From: Mucilaginibacter sp. MD40 | GTDB lineage: Bacteria > Bacteroidota > Bacteroidia > Sphingobacteriales > Sphingobacteriaceae | Length of the DNA: 64,000 bases | Direction: 5' to 3' | Assembly: GCF_002288635.1 (NCBI RefSeq) | Contig: NZ_NRSW01000001.1 | Coordinates: 2,280,802-2,344,801, forward strand | In this document: piece after piece, positions 8,929 to 19,942 of the stretch | Layout of the letters: each line of letters starts with the position of its first letter | Numbering within the stretch: the first letter of the stretch is position 1 | The notes under the pieces: generated by a model | What the model was told of the DNA's origin: nothing | The model's input: the letters and a program-made list of their open reading frames with translations, nothing else | The model's database searches: none | Position numbers and translations under genes: made by a program

Positions 8929-10059
8929 ATGCGTTTTAAAAAATTAGTTGGCAAACTACACCTCATTCTTGGACTTGTTAGCGGGCTTGTTGTTTTTATT
9001 GTAGCGGTTGCTGCTGCAATTTTGGTTTTTGAAGAAGAAGGGCGGGAGCTTTTTCAGCGCGAATTTTACCATGTAGAAAGAATAGGTGAGCACAAGGCTA
9101 CTTTTAAGCAGATGGCAGATACCATTAAGCTGCACCATCCCGATTTTAAGTTCAGTAGTATACGTTTTAAAGAAAAAGCCGATGCCGCGGTTATTTTTTA
9201 CAGTAAAAAGGATCGCGCTATTAGCGTTGACCCTTATACCAGCAAAATTATTTCCGTGCGAAACCTTAAAACCGATTTTTTCACGGTAGTATTAAAACTA
9301 CATACGCATTTGTTAATGGGAGAGGTAGGGGGCGCTATAGTGAAAGCCAACGTACTCATATTTTTTATAATGTGCCTGAGCGGCCTTGTATTATGGTTGC
9401 CAAAGCAGTTAAGGCACTTGAAACAGGCATTGCGCATTAAAATTAAGGCTGGTAAATGGAAACGCCTCAATTATGACCTTCATAGTGTACTTGGCTTTTA
9501 TGCGGCCATTCCCCTAATTATTATTGCTTTTACCGGGATGTTCTTTGTTTATGACTCGGTTAAAAGCAGCGTAGCCGTTGTAACCAATAGCCCTAAGCCT
9601 AAAAAAGATAAGATAAAAGTTAAAGCAGGTAACAAAAAGGTTTATGGTATGGATGAGGCTTACCAATATATGCTGCATAATTACCCGGGTGCTATAGAAA
9701 CATTTATGGCCCCGCCAGCGGGCAAAGACGGAGCCATCCGGGTGCAGATGCGGTACTCTTATACTATTGTAAGGCAACAAAATACTTTATATTTTGACCC
9801 ATATACCGGGCGGATTATCAAAGCTGATCTGTTCAAAAATTATAATGCTTATGATAAGGTAGCTGCCAGCAACTATAACCTGCATACCGGCCGTTTTACG
9901 TTAATTGGTATCTGGGGTAAGATCATTTATTTTCTTGTTTCGCTCATAGCGGCATCATTACCCGTAACCGGGCTGATCATATGGCTTAACAAACAGAAAA
10001 AATCATCTAAAAAGGTCAAGCCAGCAGTATCTTTAAAAAGGGAATTGGTCGTAACTTAG
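8929..10059 (+). CDS. PepSY-associated transmembrane protein
   Basis: 376-residue inner-membrane protein with four predicted helices (about residues 14-34, 137-157, 190-213 and 325-350) and two periplasmic PepSY-like regions, one containing FYDPYTG-type sequence (LYFDPYTGRIIK). Such proteins often accompany siderophore receptors and are linked to reductive iron release, but no iron gene is next to it here. It has its own consensus promoter and a strong terminator, so it is monocistronic. Confidence 0.85.
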   Translation: MRFKKLVGKLHLILGLVSGLVVFIVAVAAAILVFEEEGRELFQREFYHVERIGEHKATFKQMADTIKLHHPDFKFSSIRFKEKADAAVIFYSKKDRAISVDPYTSKIISVRNLKTDFFTVVLKLHTHLLMGEVGGAIVKANVLIFFIMCLSGLVLWLPKQLRHLKQALRIKIKAGKWKRLNYDLHSVLGFYAAIPLIIIAFTGMFFVYDSVKSSVAVVTNSPKPKKDKIKVKAGNKKVYGMDEAYQYMLHNYPGAIETFMAPPAGKDGAIRVQMRYSYTIVRQQNTLYFDPYTGRIIKADLFKNYNAYDKVAASNYNLHTGRFTLIGIWGKIIYFLVSLIAASLPVTGLIIWLNKQKKSSKKVKPAVSLKRELVVT

Positions 10060-10076
10060 TATAATTTAGTCAAAGG

Positions 10077-10122
10077 TCTAAACGAATAAAGGCTCCCCAA
10101 AGGGAGCCTTTATTCGTTTAGA
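10077..10122. terminator. Bidirectional hairpin terminator
   Basis: Perfect 21-bp inverted repeat with a 4-base CAAA loop. The core GGCTCCC/GGGAGCC is flanked by AATAAA and TTTATT. It separates the convergent PepSY and polysaccharide-export genes. Confidence 0.85.
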
Positions 10123-10161
10123 GAACTATCTTTGCCACAAGTATTTAATTATTTAAGCTAA

Positions 10162-12657
10162 TTATTTCCTGAGTAGTACGGTTACTATTGCCGCTAAAGA
10201 GGCCAACGCTGTGGCAATACTTATGAGGCCTTGTATCCCAACCTTTTCTCTTGGAGCGTGTTGTGGTACAAATATTTCCGCGCCGGGTTTAACAGACGGA
10301 TGACTGCGGAAGAAGAGGAATTTTTTAGTGCCTTTAACTGAGCCGTTTGCATATTCAACGTATACCGCCCTTTTATCGGCGCTTGATGCATATCCACCTG
10401 CGCGATTGATGTACTCGCTAAGGCTCATACCTTTTTCATAAACTACGTTTATTGGTTTTAACACCTCACCGGATACTTTTACCGTTTGCAGTTCTGTAGG
10501 AATGTTAAGAATATCACCATCCTGTAGTATAAGGTCTGATTTTCCACCAGGATGTTTCATGATATCATTAAGGTCAATGCCTACCATATCGCTCCTGATT
10601 ATTTCATTACCTAAAGCTGTTTTAGACGTGTCAGTTACACCATTCTGTACCTGTAACCTCTTTAAATTCAGGAGTTTTAAACGCTCATTTTTTTGGCTAA
10701 GCGTATCATTTTTGTCATTAGGGTTGTTGCCCAAGACAGTGCCGGGACGCTTTAATGAAGCACCTTCAGGGAAAGCCTGGATTGTTAAACCGCCAGCCCG
10801 TAAAAGCACATCAGAAATACGCTCGTTTTTCTTTTTAAGCGAGTAGTTGCCCGGATATTTAACTTCGCCTTTTATCAGCACGTTAAGTTGAGGGCGGTTT
10901 CTGTCAGCAAGTCGTACCGATATCACATCAAAGGGCTGTAAAATAAAAGGCTGTCCATGATAAGTAAGGTCAGAGTCTACCGCGATAGTGAAAAGATCTG
11001 CCGTACGCAGCGACCTGCCGGAAGTATCTGCATTATTTATCCTCCGCGAAACTTCCACACGGGTAAAAGCTGCATCGGGTTTAAGCCCACCCGCCATTTG
11101 TATGGCCGTTTCAACACTCATGTTATCGGCATATTTGTAAGTGCCCGGAAGCCTTACTTCACCTTTAACCTCAAAAGTATATTCATCGCGCAGGTCAAGT
11201 AATGAATTGATGCTTACTTTATCCTCACGCTGTAAAAGGGGATCAGTGGTTCTGCCGGCTAATACATCGTTCAGATCAACAGACAAAACCGTGGATGAGT
11301 TGTCCTTGTTTAACCGCAGCACATAAACCCTGTTAGTAAAGGCATCCTCTTTTAAGCCACCTGCACGGGTAATTAACTTACTTAAAGTTAAACCGTTGCT
11401 TAGTTCATAATCGCCGGGCCTGAAAACCGCGCCGCGTATTTGTACACGGTTTGCAAAGCGGTTGAGTATGGTTTCAACCGTAAATTTATCGCCATTATTA
11501 GGTCGGTAGGTGCCAAATTCAGCAGCCGGTATATCGGCTATTTGCCTTTCACGGGAAGTATTTTGTACTACTTTTACAGATGCTGTATAGGCGGTTGAAG
11601 AAAAGCCGCCGCTGAAGTTAATAAGATCAGTTAACGATTCGCCATCCTTCATTTCATAAATGCCGGGGCGTTTAACATCGCCAGTCATCTCTACCCGTTT
11701 TTTGTAAACAGGCACACTAATTACATCCTGATCCTGCAGGCGTATATTGCTGTTTTGCAAGCCTTTTAGTAAAAAGTCATAAATATCAACGGTTTGTATA
11801 ACCCTATTGTTCCTGACTACGTGAATATCCCTGAATGAGCCGTTCTCATTTGGCCCTCCTGAAAGGTAAAGAGCATTAAATACCGATGACAAGGAAGATA
11901 CAGTATAGGACCCGGGTTTTCTTACCTCTCCAACCAGGGTTACCCTAATACTTCTAATGTTACCTATATTAACATTAACCGTGGTGCGGCCTGTTCTAAG
12001 CGCAGGATAGGTTTTAGATAGCGCCGCTTTTATTTTCGTTTCGGCACGCTCAATGGTTAAGCCTCCAACGGCTATCACACCGGCATATTGCACTCTTATA
12101 GTACCTTCCGGGCTTACTTTGAGCCGGTAACTGGCTTCGTTATCACCTGTAAGGTCCAGCAATATCTCATCATCAGGCCCTATTACGTAATTTTTGGGAG
12201 TAGCTATCCTAAGGTTGGGCTCAAAAGTTTGAGTACCATCTCTGAATAAATTTTCACCGAATATTTTAGGCGACAGATTGGCAAACGCGTCAGCCATGCT
12301 CTTTTGTTTGCTTCGTGAGCTACTGTCAGCAGCCATACCGTTTATCTTTCTTCCCGAGGGTATGGTGTCCGTATCGGTTGATTGGTTGTTATTGTTGTTA
12401 TTGCCTTTATTACGAAGATTACTTATCCTCACACGTAGTTTAGCAATTTCTTCGGGAGGCATACCTCTTGAAGCGGCAAGCTGGGCGGCCTGGTCGTCAC
12501 TGTAGCCAAGTGAGTTCGCTTTTTTTACCAGTTCCAGTACTTGCTGGTCATTCAGGTCATCAACTTTAATATTTTGTAAATTTTGGCCATAGCTATTCAT
12601 GCATAAAAAAACAAGAAACATGACCAAAATGGTATAAAGTGATTTTTTAAAGATCAT
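10162..12657 (-). CDS. SLBB-domain polysaccharide export protein (Wza-like)
   Basis: 831-residue outer-membrane export protein. It has a signal peptide (to about residue 24), then a low-complexity N/Q-rich segment near residues 86-96. The Poly_export domain (YVIGPDDEILLDLTG) comes next, followed by about six SLBB repeats recognisable by V-GEV--PG-Y motifs. A hydrophobic C-terminal helix precedes the final RK. This multi-SLBB architecture is the Bacteroidota form of Wza and should export an exo- or capsular polysaccharide. No Wzc kinase or polymerase lies beside it. It is divergent from the NRPS/PKS cluster across 586 bases. Confidence 0.88.
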   Translation of the reverse strand: MIFKKSLYTILVMFLVFLCMNSYGQNLQNIKVDDLNDQQVLELVKKANSLGYSDDQAAQLAASRGMPPEEIAKLRVRISNLRNKGNNNNNNQSTDTDTIPSGRKINGMAADSSSRSKQKSMADAFANLSPKIFGENLFRDGTQTFEPNLRIATPKNYVIGPDDEILLDLTGDNEASYRLKVSPEGTIRVQYAGVIAVGGLTIERAETKIKAALSKTYPALRTGRTTVNVNIGNIRSIRVTLVGEVRKPGSYTVSSLSSVFNALYLSGGPNENGSFRDIHVVRNNRVIQTVDIYDFLLKGLQNSNIRLQDQDVISVPVYKKRVEMTGDVKRPGIYEMKDGESLTDLINFSGGFSSTAYTASVKVVQNTSRERQIADIPAAEFGTYRPNNGDKFTVETILNRFANRVQIRGAVFRPGDYELSNGLTLSKLITRAGGLKEDAFTNRVYVLRLNKDNSSTVLSVDLNDVLAGRTTDPLLQREDKVSINSLLDLRDEYTFEVKGEVRLPGTYKYADNMSVETAIQMAGGLKPDAAFTRVEVSRRINNADTSGRSLRTADLFTIAVDSDLTYHGQPFILQPFDVISVRLADRNRPQLNVLIKGEVKYPGNYSLKKKNERISDVLLRAGGLTIQAFPEGASLKRPGTVLGNNPNDKNDTLSQKNERLKLLNLKRLQVQNGVTDTSKTALGNEIIRSDMVGIDLNDIMKHPGGKSDLILQDGDILNIPTELQTVKVSGEVLKPINVVYEKGMSLSEYINRAGGYASSADKRAVYVEYANGSVKGTKKFLFFRSHPSVKPGAEIFVPQHAPREKVGIQGLISIATALASLAAIVTVLLRK

Positions 12658-13243
12658 ATGTGATGTGTAGAGACAGAAAAATGATGTTTAGATATTTGCA
12701 CTATAACCTACGGTTGACACCGTTTATTGCGGCACCTTAATAATTAACTTTTAAGCTGATGCTCAATTTACAATCAAGTAAAATTTTTGTTTGTTAAAAG
12801 TTTAGAAAATATAATGCAGACATAATTTTTAATAGAGAATTTTTCATAGTGTTGACGGGTACAAATATGAAAATAATAATCGGATTTAGCTTTGTAAATG
12901 TATGCATGCAACTTTGTCAGTATGTGTAATACCTACTCTACGGGCTAAATGCACTTGTTGTAACACTATAGCTAAAATTTAAATAATAGTTATTATTCTT
13001 CTGGTTACAAATTGAAAGGTTTTTCAATAATGGTTTAACGGTTACCAGATTTAGGATAATAAAGAATTTTCTGAGATAAGTAAAAATGTTCATAAGACGT
13101 TTTAAACCAATAAAAACAGTATAAAGGCTTAAATATTTTTAATATTTGAATGTCATAAACGCCTAATTTCCTATATTAATGCCGATTTCAATCTAAACAA
13201 TAAACTAAAACGCAAGGTTGTAAAATCTTGTGCGTATTACTTA
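12658..13243. other. 586-base AT-rich intergenic region before the NRPS/PKS genes
   Basis: No credible gene on either strand. It separates the divergent polysaccharide-export and NRPS/PKS genes and must hold both promoters. A TAGCTTTG -7-like box lies at 12887-12894 on the plus strand but has no TTG at the expected distance. A short imperfect inverted repeat (CGCAAG at 13211 with CTTGTGCG ending 13234) sits just before the megasynthase start codon and could shape the leader. Confidence 0.4.
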
Positions 13244-16200
13244 ATGAGTATCCTTGCCGATCAGAAATATTATGGAAGTGCTGAAGGTGAAATGCTGCTA
13301 CACCATTTGTTTGAGCAACAAGCAAAGCAGCATCCTGATGTAGTAGCCGTGCAATTTGGAGATGAGCGCATCACCTATGCTGAAATGAATAGGAGGGCCA
13401 CTCAAGTGTCCGAAGTAATTTCCGCAACCAGTCCCGAAGCGCTTGTAATAGGAGTAAGCGCTACACGCTCTATAGCTACCATGGTAAGCCTGTTTGCCAT
13501 ATTAAAAGCAGGTAAAGCGTATTTACCCTTAGACCCCACTTTTCCCGCCGAACGCCTTCAGGATATTATTCTCGATAGCGGAATGGATACCTGCCTTGCC
13601 CCGGCGGCAGATGTGGATGTTTTTGGAAAACTCGTTAAAAACGTTATCATTTCAGACGGAGATATACAGGCTCCAGAGGAATTGCCGATAAGGGTTGCCA
13701 AAACCGGTATAGCTTATATCATTTACACATCAGGCTCTACAGGTAAACCAAAAGGCGTTTGCGTGGCCCATGCCGGGCCCATCAATTTGATTAAATGGAA
13801 CCAACGCATAGCGCCATACCTGGGCATTGGGCATCGTACGCTTCAGTTTTCGCCACTGATATTTGATGCCTCTGTGATGGAGATACTCTGTACCTTATGT
13901 ACAGGCGGTACCATGGTGCTGGTGCAGGAGGAGGTGCGTATTGACCCAATAAGGCTACTTAAGTATATTAACGACCAACAGGTAAACCGCATCATTGTCA
14001 CTTTTGTGGCACTACAGTATTTAACTGAGGCTGCCGATGCCGAACAATTCTTTCCCGCGTCATTGCAGGATGTGATCAGCGCGGGAGAGCAGTTAAAGGT
14101 TACGCCGCAGATACTCCGCTTTTTTAAGGCTTTGCCCGGCTGTATTTTTTATAACATGTATGGCCCTACAGAGGCCAGCGTTTGCAGCACCGCCTTAAAA
14201 CTGGAAGGTTCGCCTGATGCCTGGCCACTGCTGCCCAATATTGGCAAGCCTATTGATGGTGTTAATATTGTTGTGTTGGATGAACAACTACAGCAGGTAC
14301 CTGATGGCGAACAGGGAGAATTATGCATTAGCGGCATTAGTTTGGCCGAGGGTTACCTTAACCGTGCCGACCTTACCGCGGAAAAATTTGTAGACTGGCA
14401 AGACGGCGATGGCAATGCCCGTAAAGTATACCGCAGCGGCGACCTTTGCCTTTACCTGCCTGATGGGAACATCGAGTATTTGGGCCGCAAGGATACCCAG
14501 GTAAAAATACGTGGTAACCGGGTTGAGATAGGGGAAATTGAGGTATTACTTAACCAGATGGATGGCATTCAGCAATCTGTTGTGGCGGCACGGGAAGATG
14601 TGCCGGGCCAGAAACGGTTGGTAGCTTATTTAAAGGCCGGGGGCGACAAAAAAGATATTTCTTACCTGCGCGATAGCCTGGAGAAGCACCTCCCCGAATA
14701 CATGATCCCGTCCGCTTTTGTATGGGTTGATGGCTTTGTGGAAACTACCAGTGGTAAGATCGACCGCAATAAACTCCCCGCGCCTCATATGCAGCGCCCT
14801 GAATTATCGGTGCTGTATAAAGCGCCCGCTAACCCAACAGAAAAACGAATAGCAGATTACTGGGCCGGGTTGCTGCAAATAGACAGGGTAGGCGTTTACG
14901 ACAATTTTTTTGAGCTGGGTGGTAATTCCATACTGGCACTTAAAACAGTTGCCGCTTTAAAAAAGCAGTACAATTATACTTTACCTATTACTAAAGTATA
15001 CCAATACCCAACGGTAAATGGCATAGCATCCTACATCGATGGCAACAAAACAGTAGCCAGGGTAAATGCTGCAAAGCCGAGAAATAACGGTAACCAGGAT
15101 ATAGCTGTGGTAGGCATGGCGGTGCGTTTTCCCGGTGCTAATAATGTAGATGAGTTATGGAAGCTGCTTACCGAAGGACGGGAAAGTACCTCTTTCTTCA
15201 GCGACGAAGAATTGGATAAAAGCATTCCTATCGAAATACGCAATGCGCCTAATTATGTAAAAGCGCGCGGTATTGTTGAAGGTGCTCAAGGCTTTGATGC
15301 CGCTTTTTTTGGCATTAACCCTAAAGTGGCGGAGTTGATGGATCCTCAACAGCGTATTTTCTTGGAGCTGGCCTGGGAGGCGCTTGAAACCAGCGGGCAT
15401 TTACCCGAACATTACAATGGGGTAATTGGGGTTTACGGCGGTGTAGGTAACAATACCTATTATATTAATAATGTATTAGCGCATCCTGATAAAATAGAGA
15501 ATATAGGGCGGTTCTTAACCGCTACCATAAACGAGAAAGATTATATAGCTACCCGCACAGCTTATGAGCTAAACCTTACCGGCCCCGCTGTAAGCGTACA
15601 CGCGGCCTGTTCTACCTCTTTGCTGGCTATTGCGCAGGCGGCCGATGCCATTCGGAACGGCCAATGTACGGTAGCGCTTGCCGGAGGGGCATCCATCAGT
15701 ACACCTATCAACAGTGGGCATCTTTATCAACAAGGAACCATGCTCAGCGCCGATGGGCATTGCCGCCCGTTTGATGCCGAGAGTGATGGTACCGTATTTA
15801 GCGATGGAGCCGGTATAGTAGTGCTCAAAAATATGGATGATGCCATAAAAGATGGCGATACCATTTATGCCGTTTTAAAAGGAGTAGGGTTGAATAACGA
15901 CGGTGGCGGAAAAGGTAGCTTCACTGCGCCAAGCGCTGACGGGCAGGCAGGGGCTATTGCTATGGCTATCGCCGACGCAGGTGTAGAGGCTGCTAACATT
16001 TCCTACATTGAGGCTCATGGCACAGCCACTGCTTTAGGCGACCCTATAGAGATAGAAGGCTTAAACCTGGCTTTTGGCAAGCAGGAACATAACCAGTATT
16101 GCGCCATAGGCTCTATCAAGAGTAACATGGGGCATTTAGTAGCAGCGGCGGGTGTGGCAGGGTTCATTAAAACTACGCTGGCACTGTATCACCGGCAAAT

Positions 16201-19200
16201 ACCGCCTTCATTGCATTACACAAGGCCGAACCCTAATATCGACTTCACTGAAAGTCCATTCTTTGTCAACACATCCTTACGTAACTGGGGGGCTGTAGGC
16301 AAACGAATAGCAGGTGTAAGCTCATTTGGAGTAGGCGGGACCAATGTACACACGATACTGGAAGAATATCAGCAAAATGAAGATAATGAAACCATTGAGC
16401 AACGCCCGTTTGAGCTGATCAGTTGGTCGTCTAAAACCGCTACCAGCGCTTCAAAGTACGCGGATAGATTGTACTATTATATACAGGATCATCCCGAAGC
16501 CAGCTTAAGCGATATAGCTTATACGTTGCATACCACACGTGCGGATATGCGCGAGTGTAATTTCATCATAGCCGCCGACAGGCAGGACCTGATGGAAAAG
16601 CTCATGAATTACAAAAGGGATGTAACCAATTCAAAGGTGCTTAACCAGCAGGCAACAGAAGTAGTATTTATGTTCCCTGGCCAGGGTGCGCAATACCTCA
16701 ATATGGGCTATGATTTGTACAAACATGAGCCCGTATTTGCCGCTGCGGTAAGTGAGTGCGTGGCCATTCTGCAAGGTACGGCTCATGCCGGCATCCTTGA
16801 TGTAATATATGCTGAGGAAACCGCTGAAGCCGCGGAAAAACTGAAAAATACTTTTTATACCCAGCCGGCTATCTTCATCACTTCTTACGCCATGGCCAGG
16901 CTATGGATCAGCTGGGGCATTGAGCCGGCCATACTGATGGGGCATAGCATTGGCGAATTTGTTGCAGCGCACCTGGCGGGGATATTCAGTTTGGAAGATG
17001 CCCTTAAACTGATCACTGAACGTGCCCGCCTGGTAAGCGAAGTGGCCGAAGGTGATATGCTATCCGTACGGGTAGCGCCGGATGAACTGGAAAAAATACT
17101 ACCTGCTGATTTGTCGATAGCGGCGGTCAACAGCAACAAACTATCTGTAGTAGCAGGCACAAAAGCAGCCGTCGCCGCATTTGCCGTGCAACTGGAGGCG
17201 AAAGGTATACCCGGCCGTATGTTGCAAACCAGCCATGCCTTTCACTCGGCCATGATGGATGGTATCGTAGCACCGTTTGAAAGCGTTGTGCGCACGGTAC
17301 AGCTTAACCGCCCGGTGAAACCGGTATTATCTACCGTTACCGGCGATTGGCTTACCGAGGCCGAAGCGACCGATCCGGCTTATTGGGCTAACCATTTACG
17401 TAAAACGGTACATTTTGCCCGTGCTGTAGACCGTGTGTGTGAAGAAAAAGGCCGCGTATTATTAGAGGTAGGTCCGGGCCGCACCCTGGCCACCCTTGCC
17501 GCCCAGCAGGCACCTGTAGATGTGGTAACTACCATTGCCGGGATAGATAACAATAAGCAGCCCGAGTATGTGTCTGCCCTAAAAGCCATGGGGCAGCTTT
17601 GGTTAAACGGTATTACACCCAACTGGAATAAGTTTTACGGGGATGGGCATAAACGTTTAACTCTACCTGCCTACGCTTTTGATCATAAGATATATTGGGT
17701 AGAACCAGCGCTGGCAACCCCTGCATTAACAGTAAATTACCAGCCGGGAGAAATAGTGCCCGATTCGCTATCTTTAACTATACAAGAGAATATCATACAA
17801 AATACCATGACGAGAAAAGATTTTCTGGCCGGTAAACTCCAGGGCATATTCGCTGATGCAGCGGGTATAGACATTGATAATGCCTCTGCTGATGTCAGCT
17901 TCCCTGAGATCGGGTTCGATTCGCTTTTGCTTACCCAGATAGCCACCAATCTTAAAAAAACGTTCAATGTAAATATCACCTTCAGGAAACTGTTTGAAGA
18001 TTACAACTCTATCAACCTGCTGGCAGATTTCCTGGACAAAACCATACCGGCAGGGCAGTTTGAACCGGCTCCAGCCACGAACACCGCAACGCCGGCAGCC
18101 AACAAACAGGCAGTTTATACCCAGGCGGCTCCGATGCCGCGAGCCATGCCACTAACGGGTAATGGAAGCGAGGTTGCTCTTAACATGATTAGCCAGCAAC
18201 TGCAATTATTGGCCGGCCAGATAGCGCAGTTACAGGGTTATGAAGCCAAAACGGCCAACCATACCCCCACCAACCACCAACCAATCCCCAACGGGCTGCA
18301 AAGCGAACCTGTGGCGCCCTTACTGCTCGACCAGGAGCCGGAGGTAACCGAGGAGGAGATGGTAGAGATAAAAAAACCGTTTGGGGCCACTGCACGCATT
18401 GAACGAAAAGTGCAGGAGCTTGACGATAAGCAAATGGCCTGGCTTGCTGACCTTACCAAAAGGTACAACGATAAAACACGTAAGAGCAAAGAACAAACAC
18501 AACAGCACAGGGCCTACATGGCCGATCCACGGGTAGTGAGCGGGTTTCGCCCGTTAACCAAAGAGGTGGTATATCCTATAGTTATCAATAAGTCAAAAGG
18601 TAACCGCTTGTGGGATGTTGACGGCAACGAATACATTGACGCACTAAATGGCTTTGGTTCAAATATGTTAGGTTATCAGCCTGATGTATTAAAAAAGGCC
18701 ATACATGAGCAGATAGACCTTGGCTATGAAATAGGCCCGCAGCATGAACTCGCTGGTGAGGTATGTAAGCTGATGTGTGAATTTACAGGCCATGATCGCG
18801 CGGCATTATGCAATACAGGTTCTGAAGCTGTACTTGGGGCAATGCGTATAGCGCGCACGGTAAGCGGAAGGTCACTCATTGTGGCCTTTAGCGGTTCGTA
18901 TCATGGTATTATGGATGAGGTGATTGTACGTGGTACCAAAAAGTTAAAAACGTTCCCTGCCGCATCAGGTATTTTGCCGGAAAACGTTCAAAATATGCTC
19001 ATCCTCGATTATGGTACGGACGAAGCCTTACGTATAATCAGCGAGCGTGCCGATGACATAGCGGCGGTATTGGTAGAGCCAGTACAAAGCAGGCGCCCTG
19101 AATTTCAACCGGTTGAGTTTCTTAAGAATCTGAGGACACTTACTGCCGAAAAGCAGATATGCCTTGTGTTTGACGAGGTGATCAGCGGTTTCCGTTTTCA

Positions 19201-19942
19201 TCCCGGTGGTACGCAGGCTTTGTTTGGTATCAAAGCGGATTTGGGTACTTACGGCAAGGTAATAGGCGGAGGCATGCCGGTTGGCGCAATATGCGGTAAA
19301 GCAGCATATATGGACGCGCTTGATGGTGGCTACTGGCAATATGGCGATGATTCGGTACCGGAAGTGGGTGTGACGTATTTCGCCGGAACTTTTGTACGCC
19401 ATCCCTTAGCTCTCGCTGCAGCTAAAGCGTCATTATTATACATGAAAGAACGTGGGCCTGCTTTGCAGGAAAAACTTACAGGCCTGGCCACACGTTTAAG
19501 AGAGGGAATGGAAGTTACCTGCCGTAAGCTGGATATTCCTGTTTCTACCGTAGGTTTTGGTTCGCTATGGCGTATTAAATTTTTCGAAGAGATACCGTAC
19601 AGCGAATTGCTGTTTACACTTATGCGGCTGAAGGGCATACACATACTCGACGGTTTTCCGTGCTTTATGACTGATGCCCACTCAGAGCAGGACGTAGACT
19701 TTATGATAGCGCAATTTAGCGCGAGCATACAGGAGATGGTTGATGTTGGCTTTTTTAAACAAAGTCAGCCTGGAAATACCTCGGCTGATCATGAGGTTAA
19801 AACGGTTAATCTCGCAGCAATGAATACCCCACCAGTTGCCGGAGCAAGGCTGGGACGCGATAAAGAAGGAAACCCCGCCTGGTTTATAGAGGATAAGGCC
19901 AACCCGGGAAAGTATTTGCAATACAACATCAGTAATAATTAA
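13244..19942 (+). CDS. Hybrid NRPS-PKS-aminotransferase megasynthase (A-T-KS-AT-ACP-AMT)
   Basis: 2232-residue assembly-line enzyme. Adenylation domain, residues about 20-510: A3 loop YTSGSTGKPKG near 161, FDASVMEI core and GKIDRNK lysine. Carrier domain with FFELGGNSI near 557-565. Ketosynthase about 618-1040: active-site Cys in HAACSTSL near 789, His in EAHGTAT and NMGH. Acyltransferase about 1140-1430: GHSIGEF near 1232 and a HAFHS motif that indicates malonyl-CoA. ACP with GFDSLLL near 1557. Class-III PLP aminotransferase about 1740-2180: Lys in TYGKVIGGG near 2005. No ketoreductase is present, so the beta-keto group formed by KS should be transaminated, as in the iturin/mycosubtilin initiation module. 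A1 signature residues (D, A, M ... C, K) resemble aromatic codes. There is no condensation domain, so this protein starts the chain. Confidence 0.93.
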   Translation: MSILADQKYYGSAEGEMLLHHLFEQQAKQHPDVVAVQFGDERITYAEMNRRATQVSEVISATSPEALVIGVSATRSIATMVSLFAILKAGKAYLPLDPTFPAERLQDIILDSGMDTCLAPAADVDVFGKLVKNVIISDGDIQAPEELPIRVAKTGIAYIIYTSGSTGKPKGVCVAHAGPINLIKWNQRIAPYLGIGHRTLQFSPLIFDASVMEILCTLCTGGTMVLVQEEVRIDPIRLLKYINDQQVNRIIVTFVALQYLTEAADAEQFFPASLQDVISAGEQLKVTPQILRFFKALPGCIFYNMYGPTEASVCSTALKLEGSPDAWPLLPNIGKPIDGVNIVVLDEQLQQVPDGEQGELCISGISLAEGYLNRADLTAEKFVDWQDGDGNARKVYRSGDLCLYLPDGNIEYLGRKDTQVKIRGNRVEIGEIEVLLNQMDGIQQSVVAAREDVPGQKRLVAYLKAGGDKKDISYLRDSLEKHLPEYMIPSAFVWVDGFVETTSGKIDRNKLPAPHMQRPELSVLYKAPANPTEKRIADYWAGLLQIDRVGVYDNFFELGGNSILALKTVAALKKQYNYTLPITKVYQYPTVNGIASYIDGNKTVARVNAAKPRNNGNQDIAVVGMAVRFPGANNVDELWKLLTEGRESTSFFSDEELDKSIPIEIRNAPNYVKARGIVEGAQGFDAAFFGINPKVAELMDPQQRIFLELAWEALETSGHLPEHYNGVIGVYGGVGNNTYYINNVLAHPDKIENIGRFLTATINEKDYIATRTAYELNLTGPAVSVHAACSTSLLAIAQAADAIRNGQCTVALAGGASISTPINSGHLYQQGTMLSADGHCRPFDAESDGTVFSDGAGIVVLKNMDDAIKDGDTIYAVLKGVGLNNDGGGKGSFTAPSADGQAGAIAMAIADAGVEAANISYIEAHGTATALGDPIEIEGLNLAFGKQEHNQYCAIGSIKSNMGHLVAAAGVAGFIKTTLALYHRQIPPSLHYTRPNPNIDFTESPFFVNTSLRNWGAVGKRIAGVSSFGVGGTNVHTILEEYQQNEDNETIEQRPFELISWSSKTATSASKYADRLYYYIQDHPEASLSDIAYTLHTTRADMRECNFIIAADRQDLMEKLMNYKRDVTNSKVLNQQATEVVFMFPGQGAQYLNMGYDLYKHEPVFAAAVSECVAILQGTAHAGILDVIYAEETAEAAEKLKNTFYTQPAIFITSYAMARLWISWGIEPAILMGHSIGEFVAAHLAGIFSLEDALKLITERARLVSEVAEGDMLSVRVAPDELEKILPADLSIAAVNSNKLSVVAGTKAAVAAFAVQLEAKGIPGRMLQTSHAFHSAMMDGIVAPFESVVRTVQLNRPVKPVLSTVTGDWLTEAEATDPAYWANHLRKTVHFARAVDRVCEEKGRVLLEVGPGRTLATLAAQQAPVDVVTTIAGIDNNKQPEYVSALKAMGQLWLNGITPNWNKFYGDGHKRLTLPAYAFDHKIYWVEPALATPALTVNYQPGEIVPDSLSLTIQENIIQNTMTRKDFLAGKLQGIFADAAGIDIDNASADVSFPEIGFDSLLLTQIATNLKKTFNVNITFRKLFEDYNSINLLADFLDKTIPAGQFEPAPATNTATPAANKQAVYTQAAPMPRAMPLTGNGSEVALNMISQQLQLLAGQIAQLQGYEAKTANHTPTNHQPIPNGLQSEPVAPLLLDQEPEVTEEEMVEIKKPFGATARIERKVQELDDKQMAWLADLTKRYNDKTRKSKEQTQQHRAYMADPRVVSGFRPLTKEVVYPIVINKSKGNRLWDVDGNEYIDALNGFGSNMLGYQPDVLKKAIHEQIDLGYEIGPQHELAGEVCKLMCEFTGHDRAALCNTGSEAVLGAMRIARTVSGRSLIVAFSGSYHGIMDEVIVRGTKKLKTFPAASGILPENVQNMLILDYGTDEALRIISERADDIAAVLVEPVQSRRPEFQPVEFLKNLRTLTAEKQICLVFDEVISGFRFHPGGTQALFGIKADLGTYGKVIGGGMPVGAICGKAAYMDALDGGYWQYGDDSVPEVGVTYFAGTFVRHPLALAAAKASLLYMKERGPALQEKLTGLATRLREGMEVTCRKLDIPVSTVGFGSLWRIKFFEEIPYSELLFTLMRLKGIHILDGFPCFMTDAHSEQDVDFMIAQFSASIQEMVDVGFFKQSQPGNTSADHEVKTVNLAAMNTPPVAGARLGRDKEGNPAWFIEDKANPGKYLQYNISNN